In this document: in pieces, positions 24,524 to 33,501 of the stretch | How the letters are laid out: every line of letters begins with the position of its first letter | Numbering within the stretch: the stretch's first letter is position 1 | NCBI GenBank assembly: GCA_964453335.1 | Contig: CAYVOK010000010.1 | Coordinates: 54,433 to 118,432, forward strand | Origin: VGBO01 sp964453335 | GTDB taxonomy: Bacteria; Actinomycetota; Acidimicrobiia; Acidimicrobiales; CAIXPF01 | Length of the DNA: 64,000 nt | Reading direction: 5' to 3' | Position numbers and translations under genes: made by a program | Notes under the pieces: model-generated | The model's database searches: none | Told to the model about the DNA's origin: nothing | Seen by the model: only the letters and a program-made list of their open reading frames with translations

Positions 24524-26266
24524 TCAGTGGTGCGCGGGACCGTCCGGTCGGATCGGGAGGTAGGCCGGGTGCCAGGCGTGGTCGGCGACATACGCGGCGA
24601 GTTCCTCGGGCAGGAGTCCGGCCACGTGCGCGTCCCGACAGCGCCCCTCACGGATCGCCTGGGCGGCGACCCGCGTCGCGACGAGCTGGCTGACGGCCCG
24701 CAGCTCCCCGACAGGCGGGTACAGCAGGCCGGGATGGTGGGCGGTCGTGTAGTCGACGAGTGCACGGGCGGCCTCGGCGACCATCTCGTCACTGACCGTC
24801 GAGGCCCGGACGAGCACCGTCCCGAGGCCGAGCCCCGGGAAGACGAACGCGTTGTTGCCCTGACCGACGACGTGCCGTTCACCGTCGTGCACGACGTCGG
24901 CGAACGGGCTGCCGGTGGCGACGAGCGCCCGGCCGCCGCTCCAGCGCAGCACGTCGGCGGGGACCGCCTCGCTCGAGCTGGTCGGGTTCGACAGCGGGAA
25001 GACGACCGGCCGTTCCGTGTGTTCCGTCATCGCCCGCACGAGACGCTCGTCGAACACCCCGGCCTGACCGGACAGGCCGATCACAACCGTCGCCCGCGAC
25101 CGGACGACGGTCTCGTAGAGGTCGACGCCCTGGTCGCCACCCCAACCGGCGACCCGTTCGACACGCTGTGCGTAGGGCCGCTTGTACGCCTCCATGGCAC
25201 GGCCCTCGACGAGCAGGCCACGGGAGTCGAGGACGAGGACGAGACTGCGGGCCTCCTCCTCGGAGAGCCCCTCGCGTCGCAGTGCGTCGACGAGCGCCGC
25301 AGCGACGCCGACGCCGCCGGCCCCGGCACCGTGCACGACGACCCGCTGGTCGGCGAGCTTCTCTCCCTTCAGGCGGCACGCCGACAGCACGCCGGCGAGG
25401 GCGACCGCCCCGGTGCCCTGGATGTCGTCGTTGAAGCTCGGCGCACGGTCACGGTGACGTTCGAGGACGGCGAACGCCGTGTCCTTCGAGAGGTCCTCCC
25501 ACTGGAGGACGGCCTCGGGGAACCGACGGTGGAACTCCTCGACGAACCGGTCGACGACCGTGTCGTACGCGTCGCCGATGAGCCGCGGGGAACGCACCCC
25601 GAGGTAGTGCGGGTCGTCGAGCAGCTCGGCCCGGTCGGTGCCGACGTCGAGCACGACGGGCAGCGTCGCGTCGGGTGCGAGCCCGCCGCCTGCCGTGTAG
25701 AGCGTGAGCTTGCCGATACAGATCGACAGACCACCGACGCCCTGGTCGCCGATGCCGAGGATCGCAGCCGCGTCGGTGACGACGGCGAGGCGGACCTCGC
25801 GCTGGTCGAGGTTGTCGAACAACGTCGGGAGTCGACCGCCGATCACGTCGTCGGCGGTGACGACGAGCCCACGCGGACGGCGGTGGATGCGCGAGAACGC
25901 CCGCACCGCGTCGCCGACGGTCGGCGTGTACAGCCGGGGCAGCAGATCGGCGAGGTGCCGTGCGACGAGGGCATGGAAGAGCACCTCGTTCTCGTCCTGC
26001 AGGCCGCGCAGGTGCACGTGGCGATCGAGGTCGTCGGCGATGGTGCGGTAGCGCTGCCAGGCGACGTCGGCCTGCTCGTCGATGGTGGTCACCCGCGACG
26101 GGAGCAGACCCTCGAGGCCGAGCGTCCGCCGCTCCTCGGTGGTGAACGCCGTGCCCTTGTTGAGCATCGGCACGCCGAGCAGGGCGCGCCCGCGCAGGTC
26201 GGTCACGAGATGGCGGCCGCCGGTCTCGGGGTCGCGTTGCAGGTCGTAGGACCGACGGGAGGACAT
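24524..26266 (-). CDS. NAD-type malic enzyme
   Basis: Oxidatively decarboxylates malate to pyruvate. At 580 residues it is the long SfcA/MaeA class. Motifs are LYTPTVGDAVRAFS, VVTDAAAILGIGDQGVGG, IGKLTLYTAGGG, LPVVLDVGTD, the metal site LQWEDLSKDTAF with FNDDIQGTGAVALAG, and FPLSNPTS. NAD or NADP preference is not fixed. ATG at 26266 is chosen because family homology begins there; CAGGAG lies about 12 bases upstream as a loose ribosome-binding site. Confidence 0.93.
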   Translation of the reverse strand: MSSRRSYDLQRDPETGGRHLVTDLRGRALLGVPMLNKGTAFTTEERRTLGLEGLLPSRVTTIDEQADVAWQRYRTIADDLDRHVHLRGLQDENEVLFHALVARHLADLLPRLYTPTVGDAVRAFSRIHRRPRGLVVTADDVIGGRLPTLFDNLDQREVRLAVVTDAAAILGIGDQGVGGLSICIGKLTLYTAGGGLAPDATLPVVLDVGTDRAELLDDPHYLGVRSPRLIGDAYDTVVDRFVEEFHRRFPEAVLQWEDLSKDTAFAVLERHRDRAPSFNDDIQGTGAVALAGVLSACRLKGEKLADQRVVVHGAGAGGVGVAAALVDALRREGLSEEEARSLVLVLDSRGLLVEGRAMEAYKRPYAQRVERVAGWGGDQGVDLYETVVRSRATVVIGLSGQAGVFDERLVRAMTEHTERPVVFPLSNPTSSSEAVPADVLRWSGGRALVATGSPFADVVHDGERHVVGQGNNAFVFPGLGLGTVLVRASTVSDEMVAEAARALVDYTTAHHPGLLYPPVGELRAVSQLVATRVAAQAIREGRCRDAHVAGLLPEELAAYVADHAWHPAYLPIRPDGPAHH

Positions 26267-26364
26267 GGGGGGTGGAGGCTCCTGCCCGGTCGGACGCCGT
26301 CCCGACGCCACGGGCCGGGAGAGCCTACCGGTCGGGCCACCGCCCGGCGCCAGACGGAGACCGG

Positions 26365-27477
26365 CTAGTTCGTCATGACGAGGGAGGCCCGACGGACCTC
26401 GCCCCGGTCCTGCGCGACGAACGCCTCGTCGATGGACTCGAGCGGGAAGTCGACCACGACGTCGTCGAGCGGGAGCCGCCCGGCGTTGCGTTCGAGGAAG
26501 TCGATCGCGACGGCGAGGCTCTCGGCGTCGTAGGACGCCACCGCCTCGAACCGCTGGTTCTGGGCGACGAGACGTCCCGGGTCGAGCTCGAAGGGGGTGC
26601 CCTGGAAGAACGTGCCCATCTCGAGGTAGCGACCGCCGAATCCGAGCATCCGCAGCCCCTCGGGGATCACCGCGGAGGAGCCGACGACCTCGACGACGAC
26701 GTCTGCACCCCAGTCGTCAGTGAGCGCCTTCACCCGCTTCACCCGGTCGGAGGGATCGGGCAGCGACTTCAGGTCGACGATCTCGTCGGCTCCCATCCGG
26801 CGTGCGAGCTCGAGCCGTTCGTCGATGCCGTCGATCACGATCACCTGCGCCACACCGCGTTCCTTCGCGATGGCGGTGGCGTAGAGACCGAGGCCACCGG
26901 CTCCCTGGATGACGACGTGGTCACCGGGGCCGACACCGATCCGCTCGATGCCCATGATCACCTGCGCGAGCGCGCAGTTCGCGGAGACGACCATCGTGTC
27001 GGTGACCGCGTCGGGCAGTCGGAAGAAGGCCATCGTGGGGTGCAGGTAGAAGTAGTCGCCGAAGCTGCCCTTGAAATAGGGGAACTGGTCGGGCTTGCCG
27101 CGCTGCACGTCGAAGCTGCGGGGGCAGGCCTCGCTCACGCCGCGTCGGCACATGCGGCAGCGGCCGCACGGTGCGAAGTACTGGTAGGCGACCCGGTCAC
27201 CGACGGCGATCGGACGACCCGCCCAGTCGGTGGTGACCCCGTCGCCGAGGGCGTGGACGACGCCGGTCGCCTCGTGGCCGAGGATGCGACCGGTCGGCGA
27301 CGCCATCGCCCCGAGGCGGCCGTCACCCCGCCAGATGTGCAGCTCGGAGCCGCAGATGTTCGCCCGGGTGATCCGCAGGGTGACGCACCCCGGCGCCGGG
27401 TCGGGAACGGGGAGCTCCCGCAGCTCGAAGGGCTGTTTCGGCCCGAAGAACAGTGCGGCACGACCGGTTGCGGACAT
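26365..27477 (-). CDS. Zinc-dependent alcohol dehydrogenase, MDR family
   Basis: A 370-residue medium-chain dehydrogenase. GHEATGVV and the structural zinc cluster CGRCRMCRRGVSEAC are present, as is the Rossmann loop GAGGLGLYA. ANICGSELHIW carries Cys at the catalytic-zinc position. Substrate is an alcohol or hydroxyacyl derivative, unknown. It lies 32 bases downstream of a CoA-transferase, follows two enoyl-CoA hydratase genes on the same strand and has its own promoter-like TAGGGT and a strong ribosome-binding site (GAGGGGGGT). Confidence 0.9.
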   Translation of the reverse strand: MSATGRAALFFGPKQPFELRELPVPDPAPGCVTLRITRANICGSELHIWRGDGRLGAMASPTGRILGHEATGVVHALGDGVTTDWAGRPIAVGDRVAYQYFAPCGRCRMCRRGVSEACPRSFDVQRGKPDQFPYFKGSFGDYFYLHPTMAFFRLPDAVTDTMVVSANCALAQVIMGIERIGVGPGDHVVIQGAGGLGLYATAIAKERGVAQVIVIDGIDERLELARRMGADEIVDLKSLPDPSDRVKRVKALTDDWGADVVVEVVGSSAVIPEGLRMLGFGGRYLEMGTFFQGTPFELDPGRLVAQNQRFEAVASYDAESLAVAIDFLERNAGRLPLDDVVVDFPLESIDEAFVAQDRGEVRRASLVMTN

Positions 27478-27506
27478 GGATGACCCCCCTCGACGCGGAC
27501 GGCCCG

Positions 27507-27512
27507 ACCCTA
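27507..27512 (-). promoter_or_regulatory. -10 element of alcohol dehydrogenase gene with leader (TAGGGT)
   Basis: TAGGGT on the minus strand overlaps the TAG stop of the upstream CoA-transferase. It predicts a leader of about 20 bases containing the GAGGGGGGT ribosome-binding site before the ATG at 27477. Confidence 0.45.
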
Positions 27513-28727
27513 TCGCCGGGCGACCTCGTCCCCCGGCCTCCACCCACCGACGACGCCCCGTTCCCGGAGCGCGGCGATCGTCGCGTCGTCGTACCCGAGT
27601 TCGGCGAGGACCTCGTCGGTCTGCTCCCCGTGCATCGGGGCGTGCCGTGGCCGTTCCACCGGTGTGGCCGCGTACCCGACGGGGAGGCGGGGCTGCCGAA
27701 TCCCGCCGAGCGTGGGGTGCACGACGTGCTCGATGACCCCGTTGTGCACCACCTGCGGGTCGGTGAAGACCTCCTCGGGGGTGAGCACCTCGGCGGCGGG
27801 CACGTCCTCGGCCCGGAGGCGGGCGACGATCTCGTCGCGCGGGAAGGTGGCGATCTCGGCCGCGTAGGCGTCGAAGGCCTCCTTGAAGATCTGGGAGCGG
27901 GCGGCCACCGTCTTCCACTTCGGGTCGTCTGCGACCTCGGGCCGACCGAGCGCCCGCCACACACCGGCGAACTGGGCGTCGGTCGCGATCGTGGCGACGA
28001 TCGCGCCGTCGCGCGTCGGCACGGTGTCGTAGCCCTGCACGACGTTCGGCTGGAAGGGGATGTCGTCGTCGGTGAGGGTCAGGTGCATGAACCCGTCAGC
28101 GAACAGCCACGAGATCATGGCGTCGAGCATCCGCACCTCGATGTGCTGCCCACCCTTGCCGGCACTGCGTGCGACGAGCCCGTTGAGCGCCGCCTGCGAG
28201 GCGTACATGCCGGTCAACTTGTCGGCGAGGACGGTGCGCACGAGGTGCGATCGGCCGCTGGGGTCCGCCTGCAACGCGGCCATGCCCGACAGCGCCTGGC
28301 TCATCGGGTCGTAGAACGGCAGGTGCGCGTACGGCCCGGTCGCGCCGACACCGCTGATCGACACGTAGACGAGGTCCGGGTTGCGGGCGTGCAGGTCGGC
28401 GGGCCCGAGGCCGAGCCGTTCGGCCACACCGGCCCGCTGGTTCTGGATGAACACGTCGGCGTCGTCGGCGAGGCGGCGGACGATCTCCGCACCGTCGGGG
28501 TCCTTCACGTCGACGACGATCGACCGCTTGCCGCGGTTGAAGCTCGCGAAGTACCCGGTTATGTGGCCGCGGGTCGTCCCGGCGCCGATCCCCCGCAGCA
28601 CGTCACCGTCGTGGGACTCGACCTTGACGACGTCGGCCCCCTGTTCGGCGAGGAGTTGCCCGCCGAACGGTCCCGACACCGTCGTCGCGAACTCGACGAC
28701 CTTGATCCCCTCGAGCGGTCCCGCCAT
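27510..28727 (-). CDS. Class III (CaiB/BaiF) CoA-transferase
   Basis: A 405-residue CoA-transferase beginning GPLEGIKVVEFATTVSGPFGGQLLAEQGADVVKVES. The catalytic Asp is in LPFYDPMSQALSG. QAALNGLVARSAGKGGQHIEVRMLDAM and the C-terminal DDATIAALRERGVV match family members such as alpha-methylacyl-CoA racemase and succinyl-CoA-type transferases; the reaction is not resolved. TACGGT is 7 bases upstream of the ATG. It sits between enoyl-CoA hydratase and alcohol dehydrogenase genes in one orientation. Confidence 0.9.
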   Translation of the reverse strand: MAGPLEGIKVVEFATTVSGPFGGQLLAEQGADVVKVESHDGDVLRGIGAGTTRGHITGYFASFNRGKRSIVVDVKDPDGAEIVRRLADDADVFIQNQRAGVAERLGLGPADLHARNPDLVYVSISGVGATGPYAHLPFYDPMSQALSGMAALQADPSGRSHLVRTVLADKLTGMYASQAALNGLVARSAGKGGQHIEVRMLDAMISWLFADGFMHLTLTDDDIPFQPNVVQGYDTVPTRDGAIVATIATDAQFAGVWRALGRPEVADDPKWKTVAARSQIFKEAFDAYAAEIATFPRDEIVARLRAEDVPAAEVLTPEEVFTDPQVVHNGVIEHVVHPTLGGIRQPRLPVGYAATPVERPRHAPMHGEQTDEVLAELGYDDATIAALRERGVVGGWRPGDEVARR

Positions 28728-28734
28728 GCGGCGG

Positions 28735-28740
28735 ACCGTA
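28735..28740 (-). promoter_or_regulatory. -10 element of CoA-transferase (TACGGT)
   Basis: TACGGT on the minus strand ends 7 bases before the ATG at 28727, with no Shine-Dalgarno site. Confidence 0.5.
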
Positions 28741-28777
28741 GCCGCCGGAGCGTCACGGCGCGCCCGGCGCGGTCGAC

Positions 28778-29563
28778 TCAGCGGGCCGACCAGCGTGGCG
28801 GACGCTTCTCGGCGAAGGCCCGGGGGCCCTCCTGTGCGTCGTCGGAGAGGTACACCGGTTCGAAGATCGCGTCGGCGTGCCGGTAGGCGTCGGCGAGGCG
28901 CATACCGGCGACCTCGTACACCATCCGCTTCGCGGCCCGCACGGTGAGCGGGGCGTTGCCGGCGATCCGGCGGGCGACGGCCGCCGCGGTCGTAGCGAGG
29001 TCGTCGGCGGGCACCACACGGTTGACGAGACCGAGTTCGTGGGCCCGTGCGGCGTCGATCGGCTCGGCCGTGAGGAACAGTTCGAGGGCGATGCGCGGTG
29101 GCACGAGCCACGGCAGCGGTGCAGCCCACGGCATCCCGCGCGACCACTTCGCCTCGGTGACCCCGAAGGTCGCGTGGTCGGCGGCGATGCACAGGTCGCA
29201 CATCTGCGCGAGCGCGAACCCACCCGCGTAGGCGACGCCGTTCACCGCGGCGATCACCGGCTTGTCGGTGTGGATGTTGTCGCCGAGGATCGGCAGGAAG
29301 TCGGTGGGCGGGACCCGCAGCGTGGTGGCCGACATCTCCTTCAGGTCACCACCGGCGCAGAACACCCGGTCACCGGTCGCGGTGAGCACGGCGACGAGAG
29401 CGGTGTCGTCGGCGACGAACCTGCGGAACGCGTCCCACAGGCCGGCCCGCACCGCAGCGCCGAGGGCGTTGCGGGTCTCCGGTCGGTCGATGGTGATGGT
29501 GACCACACCGTCGTCGAGGTCGTAGTGGACCGGTTCGTCACCCCAGTTGGTCGGTCGGTGCAC
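28778..29563 (-). CDS. Enoyl-CoA hydratase/isomerase family protein
   Basis: A 261-residue crotonase-fold protein. The CoA-binding segment DRVFCAGGDLKEM and the oxyanion turn NGVAYAGGFALAQMCDLCIAADHATFG are clear. The position of the first catalytic Glu of crotonase is occupied by Ala-Gln (FALAQMCD), so hydratase activity is uncertain; ATFGVTEAKWSRG follows. The GTG at 29563 has a GGGGAGGAG ribosome-binding site and lies 19 bases downstream of a second crotonase-fold gene, forming an operon. Confidence 0.88.
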   Translation of the reverse strand: MHRPTNWGDEPVHYDLDDGVVTITIDRPETRNALGAAVRAGLWDAFRRFVADDTALVAVLTATGDRVFCAGGDLKEMSATTLRVPPTDFLPILGDNIHTDKPVIAAVNGVAYAGGFALAQMCDLCIAADHATFGVTEAKWSRGMPWAAPLPWLVPPRIALELFLTAEPIDAARAHELGLVNRVVPADDLATTAAAVARRIAGNAPLTVRAAKRMVYEVAGMRLADAYRHADAIFEPVYLSDDAQEGPRAFAEKRPPRWSAR

Positions 29564-29582
29564 GGTGCTCCTCCCCTGCCGC

Positions 29583-30341
29583 TCAGCGGAAGCCGGCGAG
29601 CCGGTCCTCGGTGTCGGGGATCACGTACGCACGAGCGGCCTCGAACGCGAGCCCGTCCGCGACGCTGCGGCCGGCAACCTCGCGCTGGAGCTCCTTCGCT
29701 GCGGCGACCGCCGCCGGGGAGTTCCCTGCGATCTCCGCGGCGATCGCGGCGACGGCGTCGTCGAGCTCGGCGAGCGGAACGGCCCGGGCGGCGAGCCCCC
29801 ACGCTGCGGCGTCCGCCCCGGTGAAGGTGCGGGCCGTGAGGCTCAGCTCCCGGGCGCGTGCGGCACCCACTGCGGCGGGCAGCCGCACGCTCATGCCCCA
29901 GGTGGGACGCAGACCCCACTTGGCGTGCGTGTCGGCGAGCTTCGCCTCCTCGGCGCAGACGACGATGTCGCACGCGAGCGCGATCTCGAGCGCACCCGTG
30001 AAGCAGAACCCGTTGACCATCGCGATGGTCGCCTTCGGCATCTCCGCGAGCAGGCCGGTCACCCGCCGGGCGGGGATGTCGAGGATGTCGCCGACCTTGC
30101 CGCCGTCGAGCGAGCGTTCGCCGAGGGCCTTGAGGTCGACCCCGGCGGAGAACGCCCGGCCGGCCCCGGTGAGCACGACGACCCGGACCTCGGGGTCGGC
30201 CGCGAGCGCTGCGAGGACCTCGCCGAGGTCGGCGAGCATCTGCGGGGTGATCGCGTTCAGCGCGTCGGGGCGGTCGAGGACGACGGTTGCGACGGGTCCG
30301 TCCCGGTGGAGGGACACGTCGCTCGGTGTGGGTGCGGCCAT
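29583..30341 (-). CDS. Enoyl-CoA hydratase/isomerase family protein
   Basis: A 252-residue crotonase-fold protein. GRAFSAGVDLKAL binds CoA and NGFCFTGALEIALACDIVVCAEEAKLAD forms the oxyanion hole, with Glu present in ALEIALACD. The C-terminus ends in a helix expected to cover the neighbouring active site. ATG at 30341 has GAGCAT six bases upstream, a possible weak leaderless promoter. Two adjacent hydratases with a CoA-transferase and an alcohol dehydrogenase suggest one degradative pathway; the substrate is unknown. Confidence 0.9.
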   Translation of the reverse strand: MAAPTPSDVSLHRDGPVATVVLDRPDALNAITPQMLADLGEVLAALAADPEVRVVVLTGAGRAFSAGVDLKALGERSLDGGKVGDILDIPARRVTGLLAEMPKATIAMVNGFCFTGALEIALACDIVVCAEEAKLADTHAKWGLRPTWGMSVRLPAAVGAARARELSLTARTFTGADAAAWGLAARAVPLAELDDAVAAIAAEIAGNSPAAVAAAKELQREVAGRSVADGLAFEAARAYVIPDTEDRLAGFR

Positions 30342-30387
30342 CGGTGGATGCTCGCCCGAACCGACCCCGCCCGCAACTCCCCCGCCG

Positions 30388-31248
30388 TCACGGCCAGGCG
30401 CGGGTGGTGGGGACGACGGCGACGGGACGTTGCAGCGTGCCGACGAGGTGGAGCGCGACGCTGCCGACGAGCAACCGCGCGACGGGCCCTGTGCCACGGC
30501 TCGCGACGACCACCAGCCCGGCGTCGAGTTCCTCCGCCACGTCTGCGAGCACGAGCCTCGGATCCCCGAAGCGCAGGATGGAGCGTTGGTCCACCCCGCT
30601 CTCGGCGATGGTCGCCGCGGCCTCCTCGAGCACGGCGAGCCCGCGCAGGCGCACCCGGTCGGGGACCAACAGGTCGCCGTCGGGCGGGCCGACGGCGTTC
30701 ACGAGGACGACCTGCACCCCGGCGGCCCGGGCGAGCGTGCACGCCCAGCGCAGGCCCAACAGCGCATGGGCGGATCCGTCGACACCGACCACGATCGGGC
30801 CACCCCGTGGCGGTGACGGCGCACCGGGTTCGACGGCGACGACGGGGCACGGGGCGTGCTCGACGAGCGCCCGGCTCGTGGACCCGAGCACGGCACCGGC
30901 GATCGGCGAACGACCGCGACGGCCGACCACCACGACGTCGGCCCGGTGCTCGGCCACCGCGGTGAGCAACGACACGGCGACCGGCCCACGCCGCACCTCG
31001 GTGTGCACCGACCGACCGGCGATCCCGAGGGTGGCGTTGACGAACCGGTCGAGATCGGACGCCACGAGGTTGTCGTGCGCCTCCGGCGAGTCGTGCGGGA
31101 CCGGGGCACCGGGAAGCGGCACCGACGCCGGGTACTCCCACGCACGGACTGCGTGCACGGACGCCCCGAGGGCATGGGCGGCACCGGCGGCCCAGCGGAG
31201 TGCGGCGGAACCGCCCGGCGAGTCGTCGACACCGGCGACGATGAGCAT
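30388..31248 (-). CDS. Tandem universal stress protein (two UspA domains)
   Basis: A 286-residue protein with two UspA domains. Domain 1 (1-140) begins IVAGVDDSPGGSAALRWA and ends with the ATP loop VVGRRGRSPIAGAVLGSTSRALVEHAPCPVVAV. Domain 2 (150-286) begins IVVGVDGSAHALLGLRWA and has VVASRGTGPVARLLVGSVALHLVGTLQRPVAVV. The G-2x-G-9x-G(S/T) signature suggests ATP binding in both halves. ATG follows GGAGAGG. It is divergent from the rel gene with 121 bases between, so both stress functions may share regulation (inference). Confidence 0.92.
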   Translation of the reverse strand: MLIVAGVDDSPGGSAALRWAAGAAHALGASVHAVRAWEYPASVPLPGAPVPHDSPEAHDNLVASDLDRFVNATLGIAGRSVHTEVRRGPVAVSLLTAVAEHRADVVVVGRRGRSPIAGAVLGSTSRALVEHAPCPVVAVEPGAPSPPRGGPIVVGVDGSAHALLGLRWACTLARAAGVQVVLVNAVGPPDGDLLVPDRVRLRGLAVLEEAAATIAESGVDQRSILRFGDPRLVLADVAEELDAGLVVVASRGTGPVARLLVGSVALHLVGTLQRPVAVVPTTRAWP

Positions 31249-31341
31249 GGTGGACCTCTCCGACGGCGCGGACCGTCCGCGCGTCGCCGCCGTCTACCCG
31301 TTCGCCACCCGGCCCACACCCGACGCGCCGCAGGGTGTCGG

Positions 31342-31347
31342 TAGCGT
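31342..31347 (+). promoter_or_regulatory. -10 element of rel with short leader (TAGCGT)
   Basis: TAGCGT lies 22 bases before the ATG at 31370. It would give a leader of about 15 bases carrying the GGAG ribosome-binding site at 31360-31363. Confidence 0.4.
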
Positions 31348-31369
31348 GTCCGACCGGTTGGAGATCGTC

Positions 31370-33496
31370 ATGACAGCCCTCGCACATCAACTCAGCGCCG
31401 CGTCGTGGGACCGGTTGCGCACCCTGTGCGGGGAGCGGGGGCTCGACCTCGACGTCGTCGCGGCGGCGGTCGCCTTCGCGGACCGGGCGCACGACGGGCA
31501 GATGCGCCGTTCCGGCGAGCCGTACGTGACCCATGCGCTCGAGGTCGCCGCGCTCGTCGTCGACGTCGGCGCGTCGACGGCGATGGTCGCTGCCGCCCTC
31601 CTGCACGACACCGTCGAGGACGCCGGTGTGACCCTCACCGAGATCGCCGCAACGTTCGGTGACGACGTCGCGTCGATGGTTGAGGGGTGCGCGAAGGTCG
31701 CCGCGGTCCATCCGAGCGCGGCGGACGCGTTCGCCGAGGCGGACCGCCTGCGCCGCCTGTTCGTCGCGCTCGCCGCCGACCCCCGGGTCGTCGTCGTGAA
31801 GTTGTGCGACCGGCTCCACAACCTGCGCACGATCGACGCGCTCGAACCGGTGAAGGCCGCCCGGATCGGACGGGAGACGCTCGCCGTGCACGCGCCGCTC
31901 GCCCACCGGCTCGGTCTCGGCGCGATCAAGGCCGAGCTCGAGGACCGGGCGTTCGCGGTCGCGGACCCGGTCGGCTACGACGAGGTGGGCCGGGCGATCG
32001 ACGAGCTCGGCGGGGTCCACGAGTGGCTCGAGGACGCTCGGAACCGCCTCGGCACGCACCTCGACGCCGCTGGCGTGGCGGGCGAGGTCTCGGGACGGGT
32101 GAAGCACCGGTGGTCGGTGCACCGCAAGGCGGCGCGGCTCGGTGTCGAACCGGGCGCGCTCCACGACCTGCTCGGTCTCCGGGTGGTGGTACCCGACCTC
32201 GCCGCGTGTTACGTCGCGCTCGCCGAGGTGCACCGACTGTGGACCCCGGTCGAGGGGCGCCTGAAGGACTACATCGACCGGCCGAAGCTGAACGCCTACC
32301 AGTCCCTGCACACCACGGTCGTCGGTCCCGCCGGCCGCCTCCTCGAGGTGCAGATCCGCACCGCGGACATGCACGCGATCGCCGAGCACGGTGCAGCGGC
32401 CCACCACGCGTACAAGCACCCGGGGAGCGAACCGCGTTGGGTCGGCCGCCTCCTCGACCTCGACGCCGACGACGCAGGCCCATCCGACGACGACCCCGGG
32501 CGTTCCGACGAGGTGTTCGTCCTCAGCCCGAAGGGGGACGTGATCACCCTCCCCCTCGGCGCGTGCGTCGTCGACGTGGCCTACGCCATCCACACCGAGG
32601 TCGGCCACCGCTGCGTCGGGGCGAAACTCGACGGCCGCCTCGTGCCGCTCCACACCCGGGTGACGGAGGGGCAGCGGGTCGAGATCGTCACCGGTGCGCG
32701 CAACGGCCCGGCGCCCGAATGGTCGAACTGGGTCGTCACCTCGAAGGCCCGGACCCGCATCCGGCAGTTCCACGCACGGCGGGCGAAGGAACGGGCACGC
32801 ACCGAGGGTCGGGAGCGACTCACGAGGGCGCTGCGCGACGTCGGACTCCGCCTCGACGACCCGGCGACGGTCGCTGCGCTCGTCGCCGCGGCCGGGCTCG
32901 GCTCGATCGAGGACGTCGCCGAGGCCGTCGCCGGCGGACGGATCGCGCCGTCCCTGCTGCTGCGCCGGCTCGCCCCCGAGGCCGAGGCCGAGGCCGAGGT
33001 CGAACCGGAGCCGGCCGAAGGTCCGGAGCTGCCGGCCCGTCGTGGCGACGAGCCGTCCGTCGCAGCGGTTGCGGGCCTGCCCGGCGTCGACGTGCGTCTC
33101 GCCGGCTGCTGCACCCCCGTCCCGCCGGTGCCGCTGCGCGGCTTCGTCTCCGCCGGCGGTGTCGTCGCCCACCGGGCCGACTGCCCCGCGGCGAACGACC
33201 CTGCCCGGACCGCCGGTCGGTCGCTCGCCGTGCACTGGATCCGGGCCGACCGATCGATCCTGCGGCTCACCCTGCTCGCGACACCCCATCCGGGCCTGTT
33301 CGCGGCGATCGCCGCCCAGGCGGCGTCGGCCGGCGCCGACCTGCTCGCCGTGCAACGCCGACCCGGGCGCGCCGATGCGGCGGCCGGTGCGACGACCGAC
33401 GTCGAGGTCGAGGTCGACGTGGCCGTCCGTCCGGAACGGCGAGGGGCGGTGCGCGCTGCGCTCGCCCTCGTCGAGGGCGTGCGCTCGCTGCGCTGA
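31370..33496 (+). CDS. rel: Bifunctional (p)ppGpp synthetase/hydrolase
   Basis: Makes and destroys the alarmone (p)ppGpp. Domains in order over 708 residues: HD hydrolase with His in YVTHALEVA, HD at residues 79-80, ED at 83-84 and LCDRLHNLRT; synthetase with RVKHRWSVHRKAAR, HDLLGLRVVV and PKLNAYQSLHT; TGS (VFVLSPKGDVITLPLGA); a zinc-finger-type segment AGCCTPVPPVPLRG with ADCPA; and a C-terminal ACT-like region. Both catalytic sites look intact. A Glu/Ala/Pro-rich linker encoded by a GAGGCC tandem repeat precedes the zinc-finger segment. ATG at 31370 is supported by GGAG six bases upstream; a GTG at 31346 is the alternative. Confidence 0.95.
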   Translation: MTALAHQLSAASWDRLRTLCGERGLDLDVVAAAVAFADRAHDGQMRRSGEPYVTHALEVAALVVDVGASTAMVAAALLHDTVEDAGVTLTEIAATFGDDVASMVEGCAKVAAVHPSAADAFAEADRLRRLFVALAADPRVVVVKLCDRLHNLRTIDALEPVKAARIGRETLAVHAPLAHRLGLGAIKAELEDRAFAVADPVGYDEVGRAIDELGGVHEWLEDARNRLGTHLDAAGVAGEVSGRVKHRWSVHRKAARLGVEPGALHDLLGLRVVVPDLAACYVALAEVHRLWTPVEGRLKDYIDRPKLNAYQSLHTTVVGPAGRLLEVQIRTADMHAIAEHGAAAHHAYKHPGSEPRWVGRLLDLDADDAGPSDDDPGRSDEVFVLSPKGDVITLPLGACVVDVAYAIHTEVGHRCVGAKLDGRLVPLHTRVTEGQRVEIVTGARNGPAPEWSNWVVTSKARTRIRQFHARRAKERARTEGRERLTRALRDVGLRLDDPATVAALVAAAGLGSIEDVAEAVAGGRIAPSLLLRRLAPEAEAEAEVEPEPAEGPELPARRGDEPSVAAVAGLPGVDVRLAGCCTPVPPVPLRGFVSAGGVVAHRADCPAANDPARTAGRSLAVHWIRADRSILRLTLLATPHPGLFAAIAAQAASAGADLLAVQRRPGRADAAAGATTDVEVEVDVAVRPERRGAVRAALALVEGVRSLR

Positions 33497-33501
33497 TCCG
33501 C

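Noticed and set aside
30257..33355. Very long open frame of over 1000 codons on the minus strand opposite rel
   Set aside because: It is the complement of a GC-rich coding gene. Its translation is low-complexity (Arg/Asp/Val/Gly-rich) with no recognisable domain, while rel on the plus strand has all expected motifs.
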